Shown: positions 43,914 through 55,727 of the stretch, piece after piece
Layout: every line of letters begins with the position of its first letter
Position numbering within the stretch: position 1 is the first letter of the stretch
Assembly (NCBI GenBank): GCA_015680685.1
Contig: MNCI01022324.1
Location: 178,755 to 242,754 of the forward strand
DNA from: Gnetum montanum
Taxonomy: Eukaryota; Streptophyta; Gnetopsida; Gnetales; Gnetaceae
DNA length: 64,000 bases
Reading direction: 5' to 3'
The notes under the pieces: model-generated
What the model was told of the DNA's origin: nothing
Seen by the model: only the letters and a program-made list of their open reading frames with translations
Databases searched by the model: none
Program-made: the position numbers and the translations under genes

Positions 43914-45790
43914 CTACAATCACACGGGACCAATCATTAGTAAGGTTGTTACCAAAGTTAGGTTATACCTTACTACTTGCCTTAATAGATTTACTTCATT
44001 TCCATGTGATGTTAATTATTGGAAGAACATGTCCCTGAAAGATTATAATGTTGAGTCCTTTTTGCTTAGGTGGTTTCCAAATTTAATTTTCTGGTATAGC
44101 TAAGGGGATGAAATTGTTTTTGACACATTCTATTCTTAATTTTACAACTAATCACCCTTAAAGATGTCCTTTGGGTGATGATGAATTTCAAAAAATTTAT
44201 GTGCTATTCAGTGTGTGCCCCTTCCCCATGACTAAGCTAAACACTCCAGGTTCAAGTAGGTTTAGACGGAATGAAAATTAGAGTACCAATGAGCGAGTTA
44301 TGAATATGAAAGCAAGGGATGTGCAATCACGAGTCGTAGAGAGGAATTTGAAAAACTTCCCCTACGTGAACAGTTGCAAATGATGTTGATTAGCATAGGG
44401 GGGGGGCGTCATGTATACATATTTTCATCAAAGTTAGGGCACTTAGAGAATGTACTGAATTTTTCATATTTCTTTGAAATTAAACGATGTAAACTAAGGA
44501 CATCTGGACGATTGCTAAAGGGTTCGAGGGTAATTCAACTAGTTCTGAAGGCACGAAAATTATGATGGTATGGTATTTATTAATAAAGACCTCAGATGGG
44601 AGAAAAAGGCTATGTGATGGTTCATAGGAATGTTGATTCAGAGGGATAATGATAATAGGGAAAGAATGTTATGAAAAATAGGCTGAGGGTAAGAAATGGT
44701 GTGTGTGAGCTGTATCATAAGTGAAGATTACAAAAGATTACACAAGTGGATCCTCCCCAAAGCAGGTTCTAACCTATAATGCCCTTGTGTAACCACACTC
44801 AAAGTGTCTGTGGGCACTAGAAGGGTTAAATGTAATCCACACTAATTCCACAAAACACACACATGTAATTATCACTAGAATGAGGTAAGAATTCTATGTT
44901 ACACATGACACGAGCTACAATTACATGGATAGTGAGATGAGACGAAGTATAGAACGGATCATAGAGATTGGGACATGAGGTAACTAACCCCAGGCACAGT
45001 GAATCCTACGTATAAAGCATGATTAAGGTGTCATTAACCCGTCGTTCCAAGATTAGGACCAAGTCCATTCCTCTAATCAATGACATCGCATTGTTTAATC
45101 CCATGAGGAGAAACTATGAGAGTACCATAACAAAAAGGTGTATGATCACTTGGCATTTTATTCAAGGGAGGAGTGATTTTTGTTTTGTGGCACTTCCTTT
45201 GTTTTTTTTTTCTTTTTTTTTCTGATTGCTGAATCTAGAGAAGCTTCCAACCTTCAGGCATGGGTACATGTCTCTCCAGTGGGATCCCCTAGAACATCAT
45301 TGGATTTTTGAGTGCCCTCTTGATTACTCTTACTCCCATTTTTCATTAGATCTACAAGGATCTCAGTACAACCACGTTGCATGATAACTCCCATAGATGT
45401 CACCAAAGAGAATCCGCAAGTCCCCTTAATGTCACACCCTAATCATTCCCTCTTGATCCATCCTTCTTCATTTAGGGTACAATGAACACAAAATTAATTT
45501 TAAGTTTTAAAAATGTCAAGAATATCACTATACCCTCGAACAGAACCTCTTATTTGTAGAATGGATGAGTGGATGTAATGGGCTTACTATCCAAATAATT
45601 GATCGTTGAAGACTCGACAACATAGAACACACCTCAACCAATGATCCACATGAGTGTTTTATTCGTAGATGAGATTACTTATAAAAACGTAAAGAGACAA
45701 AAAGATAAAACAAGAAATTGAAAAATGAAAAACTAGAAAACAAAAAGTTGTAAAATTAAAGAAAAAGAAAATAAAAAGTATTTATTAATC
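43914..45790 (-). other. G3 conserved region between gag and ORF2
   Basis: Shared blocks, given as seen on the plus strand: CTTCCCCATGACTAAGC (44221-44237, the internal polypurine-like motif); AAGTGGATCCTCCCCAAAGC (about 44743-44764); GTCCCCTTAATGTCACACCC (about 45421-45440); and ATGGATGAGTGGATGTAATG (about 45560-45580). No gene is seen; a frame at 44374-44565 has no domain. Confidence 0.65.
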
Positions 45791-46744
45791 CTGCTTGCTA
45801 TTAGAACGGGGGATATCCCTCATAGCTAAATGGTTGAGGATGGCAAGGATTAATAATTGACGACGGGGATCCTTGCATGTTGGAAGTATTGGAACTTGGC
45901 CATACTTACCCCATTGGGTTTCACACACTAGGTTATAGTGAGCATAGTGGGGAAACTTCTACGATGTAGTTCCTAGATTACAAGTTGACCCACTATGATA
46001 TTTAGGACCTTTAGATGGTATGCAAGGATCAGGATGATGCCTTCCATGACTGTCTTCATTGGGCCGTATGCTTGTTGGAGTGTTAGCTAGTGGCCTTGAT
46101 GAAGTAACATGAGGCATTGGATTTGAAGATAAGGGTGCACCACAGTGTTGGGCTTGTGCTGAGTTGGAGGATGCAGTGGCCTCAGAATTGTGTTGTCCCT
46201 TCTTACGGCCATGTTTAAAGAAGGGGTGCTTTTGATGTTGCTAAGTTTTCTCACTGCTATTGGAAGTAGTAACACAAGTGATGTTCGTGGGTTGTTGTTG
46301 TGGTGCAGGTACCTTAGGAACAATTGGTCGCACTATGGAAGGAGGGAAAGGATGAGAATGTTGAAAGTTAGGAGGAGTATAAGGTGCATAAGGTGGTGGT
46401 TGTGTTGAAGGTATGGGCTGACAGTATTGGGGAGAATGGTACTATGGTAAGATAAAGTGCATTGGCCCAGTTGGAGAAACAGGATGTTGAACAATATAAG
46501 TGTTTGGGTTCAGATGATATGAAGGGTGTCTCCAATTTAGTGGTGGTCTCCCCCATGACTAGGATTTTTGCCACTGTGATCAAACATAGTATCTCTGTAC
46601 AAACTTTGGATGTAACATCTTTTCCCAATGCTCATGTAAATGTAACAATATTGGGCATTGGCCTTTGGGGTGATTATATAGGCATATGTTGCATTCATAC
46701 GTATGATTGGCAGTTGAGCTCTTATTTTCCTTATCCCTTCTTTC
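45791..46744 (-). pseudogene. G3 nucleocapsid knuckle and Pro-rich linker
   Basis: The minus strand from 46744 matches G2 18410 onward: a short stretch before the knuckle region, NHPKGQCPI-type text, then Pro/Gln-rich frames (46628-46087) such as TSSRPLANTPTSIRPNEDS and GSTCNLGTTS, in the same order as G2 18668-19200. Confidence 0.6.
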
Positions 46745-47360
46745 NNNNNNNNNNNNNNNNNNNNNNNNNNNNNNNNNNNNNNNNNNNNNNNNNNNNNNNN
46801 NNNNNNNNNNNNNNNNNNNNNNNNNNNNNNNNNNNNNNNNNNNNNNNNNNNNNNNNNNNNNNNNNNNNNNNNNNNNNNNNNNNNNNNNNNNNNNNNNNNN
46901 NNNNNNNNNNNNNNNNNNNNNNNNNNNNNNNNNNNNNNNNNNNNNNNNNNNNNNNNNNNNNNNNNNNNNNNNNNNNNNNNNNNNNNNNNNNNNNNNNNNN
47001 NNNNNNNNNNNNNNNNNNNNNNNNNNNNNNNNNNNNNNNNNNNNNNNNNNNNNNNNNNNNNNNNNNNNNNNNNNNNNNNNNNNNNNNNNNNNNNNNNNNN
47101 NNNNNNNNNNNNNNNNNNNNNNNNNNNNNNNNNNNNNNNNNNNNNNNNNNNNNNNNNNNNNNNNNNNNNNNNNNNNNNNNNNNNNNNNNNNNNNNNNNNN
47201 NNNNNNNNNNNNNNNNNNNNNNNNNNNNNNNNNNNNNNNNNNNNNNNNNNNNNNNNNNNNNNNNNNNNNNNNNNNNNNNNNNNNNNNNNNNNNNNNNNNN
47301 NNNNNNNNNNNNNNNNNNNNNNNNNNNNNNNNNNNNNNNNNNNNNNNNNNNNNNNNNNNN
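46745..47360. other. Assembly gap (616 N)
   Basis: A run of N inside the G3 gag region. By alignment with G2 (17650-18400) the missing DNA should encode the capsid core. Frames shown across it are meaningless. Confidence 0.99.
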
Positions 47361-47835
47361 TGTAAATGTTGATGTAGATCTAAGTCATAGCCTCCTGAAA
47401 AAGTAGGAAAGTTGTTTAAATCGAGCCTGGGTAGACGGCTCTCTTTACGATGCCTACATGAGATTCGAACAGCCTCCTATATTTGCGTTAGGCTTGTAGT
47501 GGCCAATAGGAGTTCATCGTCATTGGGTAAGTTATGCTTTTATGCATTGGAATGAAGTTACCTTGTGGATGTCTATAAGAAACCCCCACTTCATGTTGTG
47601 TACTCCAATCTTCATCATCATCTAATTTGCTAGTTCTCCAATGAACTGCGTCACTAGATGTGGCATTATTATAGTCTTATAGGAGAGGCATGGTTGTGAA
47701 ACTGTGTGTGAATTCGTATGTGACTTTTTGTAATTATTTCTTCTTCCTAAGATATATATCGTTAATTCCTATACAACAACCTCGTATAATATAACTAATC
47801 TAGATAACTAGCACCATCCCTAGCAATGGTGCCAA
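47361..47835 (-). pseudogene. gag: G3 gag start, leader and primer site
   Basis: The minus strand matches G2 16937-17660: Asp-type primer site at 47814-47834, a leader, and gag N-terminal text including the stretch seen on the plus strand as AAATCGAGCCTGGGTAGACG (47418-47437), which is TACCTAGGCTTGATTT in G2. The capsid core lies in the gap. Confidence 0.7.
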
Positions 47836-48040
47836 TGATGAGTGGCGAGGTACCCCTACACTCAACCATATGAATACGAGTGTTACATGCATGATTTGGT
47901 CGAACTCCACAGACGGACTAGTTGTGGCATCTAGACAGTTAGCCTTAGGTCACAGTTTACTATCTTCCCATCTGGACTAGTATTAGCTTTGTCACATATG
48001 GTTTAGTCTAGAGTGAGGTGTATGATGGGTTTCTAATCCT
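47836..48040 (-). repeat. G3 5' LTR, end portion (205 bases), cut at a breakpoint
   Basis: It begins (plus view) TGATGAGTGGCGAGGTACCC and matches 42093-42298 of the G3 3' LTR up to GATGGGTTTCTAATC, then switches to G4 internal DNA at 48041. The missing 669 bases of this LTR lie at 59201-59869 in opposite orientation; 205 + 669 = 874 against 871 for the partner. Confidence 0.88.
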
Positions 48041-48222
48041 TAAATGAACCCTTAGGGTTAATTAAACAAAAAATTTATATAACAGTTAATCAGCACACCG
48101 AATAAGACACAATTTCTTCTTCTTCTTCTCATAAGAGCATTACAACACCTAGGGATCATACAAGAAATAGTCGGCAGTCTAAAACACATAACTAAAATCA
48201 GCCAGTTCCTCAACAATATAGG

Positions 48223-49850
48223 GTGTTATATACTCATCCCGATGAGTACATACCCAATTTTACTTTTATCCTCCATCAGGATGAACAGATGTGCTGGAAA
48301 GAATTGCAAGGTAACATAGTGTTACCTCTAGATCGTGCAGTCCCCAACATGCTCCTTTGTGCTTTGGCACAGATTGGCATGACTCAGCTCTATGCTGAAT
48401 ACGTTATAGGTGATTTTGATACAAGGGATTACTATCCCATAGTTGCACAACATTTAAGGGACTCAAGGAAGGAGAGTCACCATACATTGTTGAAGGGAAA
48501 AGGGGTCCCACATGTCCTAAGTGAAATTGGAGATGGTGAACCACTTATAACGGGTTCTCCATCAAATGATGTTTCCCCTCCTAACGATAGTGAGGAGGTG
48601 GGGTATCAAAACCTATGCTCCATGATACACAACCCTGGGTCTAATCCCCGTGAACACCAGCTGTTCACTGAGGAAACAACAACACATGACAAGGATGGGC
48701 ACTCAGATCGTCATCATGATTGGGGCTGAAGCCATAGAAGAGAAGGTAAGAAACATTGTCATGGCAGTGGTTCTTCTTCTTCTTCCCCTTCATCTCATCA
48801 TTCACCCTCTCCTTCCACATTTGGGCGCAATCATAGAGAGCATAATGGTGAGGATAGAGGTAGGAAAAATGACTTCATGAAAGAGATGATCATGATGAAC
48901 CCCTACTTGCCACCTGAAGTATGCTAGACATCATGGAGGCAGTGAGAATACCAACAAGGCATCACAAAGATAGTCAGATCAAGAGACTAGATATGAACAA
49001 CATCCCATGATTTTAAGGGCAACGCAAATATGAAAAATCATTTATAGGCATTCCATGATGCCCGCACCTTGCAAAACATAGAAAACGAGTGATAGAAACT
49101 AAAGTTGTTTTCCAGGACACTCATAAAGGAAGCAGAGAGTTGGTACCGGTCCTTAGAACCAGAAACCATTAGGAGGTGGAGTACGATGTTAGAACTCTTC
49201 AACGATAAATATCAAATGTACTCCAGAGTGTCTAACTTGCATAAGTAGATCCAAGGATGGAAGTAAGGTACTCATGAACCCTTGGATGCTACCATGGGCT
49301 GCTACTACGCATTGTTACATCGTTGCCCAGGCCATGGTTATGCACAATGGGATCAACTTCACCATCTCGTAGATGGGCTAAGGTATGAAACTAGGAGAAC
49401 CCTTGGGACTTATGTCCAAGGGAGACTATCAGAACTTAGATCACATGAGATTCATCGATTTTTGAAACAAGTAGCCAAAGAAGAAGGGGAGCTATGAAAA
49501 AGAGAGAGTGTAGAAAAATATAACCGTGATCCCTCCCTTCGAAAGAAGGGAGTGAGATTTTGCGATGAAGAGGATGAGTCACCACTCGAAGAGTTGGTGA
49601 ACAGAAAAACCTTGCCTCTTCAGAAGCTAACAACGGAAGTATCAGCTAAGGTAGATTAGATACAGGACTCCTTGGATAGTAGACTTGAACTTGTCCTGAA
49701 AATCATAGAGGGGTCTAAGGAGGAACGAAGTAGTGACGAAGATAAGAAAAAGCAGAGAGATTTAGGCCCTGCACATGACAAGGGTAAGGGGAAAATAAAT
49801 ATCTCCGATGAGGTTGTAGATTTGGACACAGACAATGAATGGATATGAGA
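48223..49850 (+). pseudogene. gag: G4 gag remnant
   Basis: The N-terminal 168 codons are open (48223-48729): MLYTHPDEYIPNFTFILHQD, RAVPNMLLCALAQIGMTQLY and YYPIVAQHLRDSRKE. The core (about 48990-49500) is shifted between frames but includes LETRTLGTYVQGRL-type text and GCYYALLHRCPGH. Its tail LEELVNRKTLPLQKL (about 49580-49625) matches G1 at about 5205. A knuckle stretch ICQYDHPKGCCP lies at about 49855-49890. The N-terminal piece is the best record of this subfamily's gag start. Confidence 0.78.
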
Positions 49851-50639
49851 TCTGCCAATATGACCATCCTAAGGGATGTTGTCCAATCATCTCACATCTA
49901 CAAGAGTATGGGGTGTATGCACTCAACCTGAGACTTAACCAACGACAGACACCCCGAAGGTTACCTTATCCCCAAGGTAACCCAAGATAGTTTTACCAAC
50001 TATTGACATACTATCCAAGTGGAACTCCACCACAACCCATCAGACAACATCAGTAGCGGCAATACCCATAGTCATGGGGGATGCCACCCCTAAAACAACA
50101 ATACCCTTACTAGCAACCCGATCCTTATGGCTACTACATGCAGCAGCTGATTTCTCCAAGTGACTCCATGGGTCACACAACTCCTCAACATCATTACCAA
50201 GTTTAGGAGTACTTTAGAAGGACTCCTTCTCCTCCAGGAGATGCTCCACATCCATACCATCCTCCTAATCCATCTGCCTCTCTTCCACCGATAGTTCCCA
50301 TACCACCCGCTCTAACAATGCAAGGGGAACTCCCCACTCAAACGTAGCAACGTAACGCTACGAGAGTTGTAACCATTCAACCCACTACTAGTTTTGACAA
50401 CCGCAAAAAGAGAAGACCTCTCTTCAGAACCAAAAGCCTAGACAAGCTCTCACAATCACAAGTGGTTGAGTCTAGGTACGCTCCTCCAACACCTAAGGCT
50501 TTAGAGCACCCTTTAGTCCAACAATAGAGCTTAACGCATATGGTTATGATAATACATATCATAACCAACTGGATCAAGGTAGGCCACCTTCCCAAGAAAC
50601 TATCTGACCCTGGAAGTCCCTTAATCTAACTCCAAGTCA

Positions 50640-51135
50640 CCGGGAAGGAACCACATAAGGCTCTTCTTGACTCAGGTTTCGGAGTCAACTTAATTTCATG
50701 AGAAATGTATCAAGCTTGGAACCTGCCCTAACTCAAGAAGAGCAACATTCAACTAGAGCTGGCTGACCAGTCCATCACCATTCCTTTAGGATTGGTGGAG
50801 GACATCGTTACCACTCTGTTTGGTTGGTCATACCCAGTTGATTTCTTGGTGATAGAAGTTAACAACAACAATGGGGACTTCCCAATTATAATGAGAAGGG
50901 CATGGATAAGTACAATAAATGCATGCTTAGGAATCTATAACCTTTCCTTGGAAATATCTAAGGTAAACATTTATGGAAAGATCGAGAAGAAGAAAGTTCC
51001 ATGCATCGCATATAGTGACTTATCGGGTGATGACATGAAGGAATGCTCAGCATCCCCTACATGTAACCAGTATGCCCTAGAAACTTTGAGACAAAGGTGC
51101 CTGTATGTAGCAACCACACAACAAGAGAACACCTA
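50640..51135 (+). pseudogene. G4 aspartic protease remnant
   Basis: ALLDSGFGVNLIS (about 50665-50700) keeps the catalytic DSG but changes the next residues from SS to FG. A stop follows. The open part at 50792-51136 reads MVEDIVTTLFGWSYPVDFLV, IIMRRAWISTINACLGIYNL and SLEISKVNIYGKIEKKK, matching G1 6429-6629 closely. Confidence 0.8.
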
Positions 51136-51410
51136 GTGGTTGACAGCTGATTAAGGAAGCAGCCCACCAACATGCATGGAATGAACTAGGAGAACAACTC
51201 ATGCCCACAATGAAAGCATAGATACATTGAAATATGAACGTCACCAACTTCCATCCCTTAACCTCAGAATATCAATGGGGAGAAGTTGGGCACTTTTAAG
51301 AAATTCAGATAGACATTCATTATTTTAGATCTCTCCCTTTCCATTTAGTCATGGGAGAGATGGCCACCTATGCTAATCATTTGGGGGCTCTCAGTTCTTT
51401 TTAAGTTTTT

Positions 51411-51590
51411 CTTTTACACATCTTTGTTTTGCACATTTTTATTTTACACATTTTTGTTTTACACATTTTTATTTTACACATTTTTGTTTTACACATTTTT
51501 GTTTTACACATCTTTGTTTTGCACATTTTTGTTTTACACATTTTTGTTTTACACAATTTTGGTTTTGCACATTTTTGTTTTACAAATTTT
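51411..51590 (+). repeat. 15-bp tandem array (CACATTTTTGTTTTA)
   Basis: About twelve units of CACATTTTTGTTTTA with T/C and G/A variation. Because 15 is a codon multiple it reads as five-residue repeats (FYTFL) in one frame. G1 (about 9895-10040), G2 and G3 show looser T-rich versions at the same place, so the array expanded within an ancestral T-rich tract. Confidence 0.88.
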
Positions 51591-51635
51591 TTAACTTTTG
51601 TTGTTTTTGTTTTACAACATCGTTATAATTTCTCA

Positions 51636-51638
<3 letters not shown>

Positions 51639-51668
<30 letters not shown>
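51639..51668 (+). repeat. (GT)15 microsatellite
   Basis: Thirty bases of uninterrupted GT in G4, a few dozen bases after the 15-bp array. Confidence 0.97.
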
Positions 51669-51671
<3 letters not shown>

Positions 51672-52879
51672 CCACCTTGTAAGTTTGTCACCCAATAAGT
51701 GTTCTTAATGATGGTATGAACTATTTTCCTATTGATTGCTAATGTTGGGTTTTTACCTTTAAGCTATGATGTTGATACTAAGGTATGGTTCTTTTGATAT
51801 AGCAAGCAATGAGTTCACTTCATCCATACATCCACAAATTTCTATGGTCTCTCTCAACTTGGAAATGTACCATCCCTTTCTAAATAAGAACTATAATGAA
51901 TTGGTGACTAGGCATTTCTCAAACTAAGGAAGGACTCAAGGATTGAAAAGGGTGTGACTTTAAGGGAACTTGATGCATTTGTGTTGGCCGTTCTCTTAGA
52001 CGAAATAATCATTTGGGCTATAAGCACTGGTTCTGGAACTAACAATAAAAATGTTCTCTCTAACTAAGGCCCTGCTCGCTTCCGATTGTCTCCTCCTTGT
52101 TTCGTCGGAATGGTGGTGGCTCTTAGGTGAAGGCATTCTTGTTACTTCAAGTGGATGGTTTAGCCAAATGCATTAATGCAAAGTCATTGGATGTGGTTTG
52201 TTTGAGGTTGGACTTGGAATGGGATCTGCTAAGTCACATTAACCATGAAACACACAAGGGGTTATACACCACCTTGTTCTTGGGATTTCATTCCATTCTC
52301 TTCTCTCCATCCTTCTTTCCATTGTTCACCTCATTGCCAGTTGTATCATTAGTGTATATTTTGGTTGATGCATTTTTTTCTTTTTGGTAAATTCTTGCGG
52401 TTAAGACTTTAACTCTTGCTTCCAAGGACATTCCTAGAGCCTAAAGACTCTTTGAATGTGGGTTTGTTAGGGCATTAAGGGCATGAGCCTGCTTTGGGGA
52501 GGACCCATTGACATTCCTATTTGGTGCACCAGTTAAATTATTTCCCCTAACATTTTTGCAATCTATTTTATTTTGTTCATTTCCATCTTGACATCCACTT
52601 CATCGATGTCATAGTTGTCTCTTTTTCTCCATCTTTCTTGTTCCTTTTCTTTCTCCATTGTATCGCTCTCGGAGGTTCGCTCTTAGTCATGGGGGTCCAG
52701 ACCCAAATTTTTTCTATTTTCTCCTAACTCCTACACCTTCGGTAGTTACCACTATTATATCTCCAGGTCTGCATTAGCCATACCACAACCCAGCCAATGG
52801 ACCTTTCATCGAAGCAAGGTATCAACTACATTGTGATTCATTTACCCATGCTAATATAAATACTGTGTTGTGTGTGCAG

Positions 52880-53059
52880 ATGGCAATCATGCAACAATGG
52901 ATTGGATCTGGAGGGACCACTTGGAATGGAGCAGTGCTGAAAGCAGCTATGCAAGGAGCAAGATCAATGGAGTGCTTATGGATGGACAATGAAAGGTGCA
53001 ATCTTGGCATTGGTAGCAAAAAAACTTCTTTCTCTCTCTCTTTCTCAGTTGCCAAATAA
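52880..53059 (+). pseudogene. G4 short ORF in the ORF2 position
   Basis: ATG at 52880 directly after GTGTGTGCAG, giving about 59 codons from MAIMQQWIGSGGTTWNGAVL to FSLSFSVAK. Not related by eye to the G2/G3 ORF2. It probably is what remains after a deletion between the ORF2 start and the 3' end of the element. Confidence 0.45.
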
Positions 53060-53241
53060 GGCCTGATGTCAAATGTATAAGGTGTTCACTCTTGTTGTCA
53101 TGAACACTAGTTTTATCTTGTCTTGTAATGATGATTCGTTTACATGTCATCCCATTAGTTTCATTTTGAGTCAATAATCCCATATCATCCCAATATTTTG
53201 TAAGGAACTTGAGGATGAGTTTTTATTCAGTCATGGGGGTA

Positions 53242-54023
53242 TGATGGGACACGATATCGCATGGGCCGCAATATCACATCCCATGCGATATCGCGGTCCG
53301 CCGCCAAATCTATAAATAAGAGGTGACTCTCCCTTATTTCTCATTCTAGGCCTAGACCGTAGCGAAACTCTAGTAGTTGATCCCTCCAGAGATATAATAT
53401 TTTTCATGTGCCCACAGTAGGAGCTCCAAAGTGAACGGATCTTTATTCGAGCAAATATTGTACCTGAACACATGTTTGTGTACAGAAATAAAGAAGAAAT
53501 TCTTGGATAAACCTTGCAGTGCATGGAATAGGGTAAATAGGATTTTATTTATTGTTTATCATTTAAATGCTTTTTTGTTCATTAAATCTCTATCAACCCT
53601 TCTCTCCTAGTTAAGTGCCTCAGTATGACCACTTCAAGCATGTGCATTATGCTTGGTGATCCCAACAATGACTAGCGTTTGGTAACCAAGGTTGCATTGG
53701 TTCAGGGTGTGAATGGTAAGTGGGAATGGATGTTGATGCTAGGTTAATTAAGGATTAGTTAGTTAGTTAAAGTTAGTCAATTAGTCTCTTCACCCTTCAC
53801 CTTTTAGCATAGGAGATAAAAACATAAAAGACTATAAAAATCATATACCTCAGACTTAACCATACAATTATGACAACTATAAGTAAGTCTGGGAAGACAA
53901 CAAATAATTAACCTTAAGTGTTTCATAAGGCGTGTAGGCACTTAGTCTGCGGAGTTCGACCGGATCGCGCGTGCTACGCTCATATTCATATGGTTGAGTG
54001 TAGGGGTACCTCGCCACTCATCA
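53242..54023 (+). repeat. G4 3' LTR
   Basis: It begins TGATGGGACACGATATCGC and ends GGTACCTCGCCACTCATCA, 782 bases; TATAAATAAG at 53311. The flank GTGAT (54024-54028) pairs as ATCAC with 60708-60712. The partner LTR at 59932-60707 (776 bases) is on the opposite strand. Confidence 0.9.
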
Positions 54024-55727
54024 GTGATACAAAGTATCCCAACATTCTATAATCTCATGGTGTTATATTTGTAAAATTATTTCAAAAATCATATCAAACC
54101 ATGAGTAAAAAATCTACTAATATTCCCATGATGATCCTTAAAAAACAAGAGTTAAGTCACAATAATTTGTGAGCTTGAATGAAGATGATGACAATGAAAA
54201 GCGTATAAATGCGAAGTCTAATCCCATGGATTTCTTTATATACTAGCAATCAAAATGGTTCAAAAATTGGTTAAAATATCTAAAATTGGTAGAGTTGGAA
54301 CATATAAATGAAATGCCCATGAAAAACTTAGGAGTGGAAAAATGTTTATTACTAAAATTCATTCTAACTTAATTGATTTAAAAATGATATGTGAAGAAAG
54401 CGAACCCATGTGTGTTCTTGAGAATATGTATAATAAGTATTAGCATGACACAATGAAATCAAAATATAACATTTTAATAAAAAATGATACATGGAACTAG
54501 TAAATAGTTTACACAAATAAACATGCTAACATGGAAATGGATTTTTTTACATAAAAAGAAAGGTTGATAACATGATGGACAGATATAAGGCTTGAGTGGC
54601 TATAAGATTCTTTGTATAAAGGAAATATACTAATTATAAAGAAACATTTACACTCATTAAGAAACACAAAACTATATGGTATATTTTGTCTTTAGCAACT
54701 TCTTATGGACAAAAGCTATACTAGCTTGATTTTAAGTTTGCTTTCTTGACTAGATATCTATAAGAAGAAATTTTTATGTACCAATGTGGAGGCTTTGTGG
54801 ATTCTATAGTTTCTAATTATGTTTACAAAATAAATAAATAAAAATCTCTTTATGGGTTAAAGTAAGCTCCTTGAGAATGATACATAAGGGTTGATGAATT
54901 TGTACATAAATTGGAATTTAAATGATTGAATGCAAATGCCAATCCCTACATTATGAAAATAAAAGACTTATGAAGGATAGTAATAATGTTATTATATGTT
55001 CAAGATATTCTATTGACTAAGAAGAATGTTCAACTGATTAACCAAGTTAAAAATTAGTTGATAATAAAATTTGAGATGTTGAACTTAGGCTTGCTTAATT
55101 ATTTTCTTGGTTTTAAAATTCATCAGTCATTAGCATACATATAAGTAACTTAGAAAATGTATGTTATAGAATTTCAAAATAATATCATATGATGGATTAT
55201 AAATTAAGACAAACACCATTGAATTTCTAAAGTACACCATGAGTTGATGATTCTAAACCCATTATTGATTCCATGGTGTATCAAAAGTTCATTGAAAGGT
55301 TAATATATTTAACAAATACTTGACAAAAAATTTTAAATTTAGTTAATTATTATCTATATTTAATAAAAAAACAATCCAATATTCAATTGATGTTAGCCAT
55401 GGATATACTAAGATACTTGAAAGGCATAGTTAAGTATGGACTGACTTTAATTATTCTTCAAAAGTTGATCTAGTAGGTTTCATAGATGTAGACTATGGTA
55501 GGGATATATTATCATGGTTCTTAACTATATGATTTTTTTATTAAACATCTTGTGAATAAAAATTTATGGTGATTAACTTAACAAAAATTAGTTTCCTTAT
55601 TTTCAACAAAGTCTAAATATATAGTTGTAGTAAATATTATCACCAAATTAAAATGGATTGATCAATTATTCAGATAGCTTAAGAAGAATATTTTATTATC
55701 AATCAAAATATTTTTTGATAACCTAAG
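54024..55727 (+). pseudogene. pol: C1 copia pol middle: RT and RNase H
   Basis: Ty1-copia RT in the plus direction: FKFAFLTRYL then EEIFMYQCGGFVDS (about 54735-54800), SLYGLK-APWE-YIRVDEF (about 54845-54900), and the catalytic box YVQDILLTKKNVQLINQVK (about 54995-55055), with the first Asp of YVDD changed to Gln. LGLLNYFLGFKIHQ follows (about 55085-55125). Then come the DILRYLKGIVKYGLTL region (about 55400-55450) and RNase H FIDVDYGRD-type text to FFDNLS at 55727, where L2 cuts it. The rest of the domain is on the minus strand at 34160-33918. Confidence 0.85.

Larger units (their letters stand above)
42964..47835 (-). mobile_element. G3 internal region, Athila-type, no pol
   Basis: Minus-strand layout from the primer site (47835 down): leader, gag start, sequencing gap, knuckle and Pro-rich linker, conserved post-gag region, ORF2, polypurine tract TCATGGGGATA at 42964-42974. 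RT, RNase H and integrase are absent, as in G2. The primer site TGGCACCATTGCTAGGGATGG (minus, 47814-47834) is Asp type. Confidence 0.87.
51344..52881 (+). other. G4 post-pol region
   Basis: It begins with TTAGTCATGGGAGAGATGG (51344-51362), the same point as in G1 at 9833. It includes the 15-bp array and (GT)n, then shared blocks ACTTCATCCATACATCCAC (about 51817), GGGTGTGACTTTAAGGGAAC (about 51949), GCTTTGGGGAGGACCCATTG (52491-52510) and CTTAGTCATGGGGGTCC (52682-52698). The end TGTGTGCAG abuts ATG at 52880. Confidence 0.65.
48041..53241 (+). mobile_element. G4 internal region, Athila-type with gag and protease only
   Basis: Starts abruptly at 48041 without LTR or primer site. Holds gag (48223-49850), linker, protease (50640-51135), conserved post-pol region, a short ORF after a splice-acceptor-like site, and a polypurine tract CAGTCATGGGGGTA (53228-53241). 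RT-RNase H-integrase is missing between about 51290 and 51340, where G1 has 2.6 kb. The missing 5' end (leader, primer site, LTR) is at 59870-60707 on the opposite strand. Confidence 0.87.

Noticed and set aside
46462-47406. 314- and 221-codon frames
   Set aside because: They are mostly N; the sequence gap creates them.
51370-51698. Hydrophobic Phe/Leu/Tyr repeats resembling a membrane protein
   Set aside because: Product of the 15-bp T-rich tandem array; not a signal or transmembrane gene.
48041-54023. G4 as a separate 5'-truncated plus-strand insertion
   Set aside because: The LTR at 59932-60707 with leader and ATCAC duplication supplies the missing 5' end once the inversion is considered.
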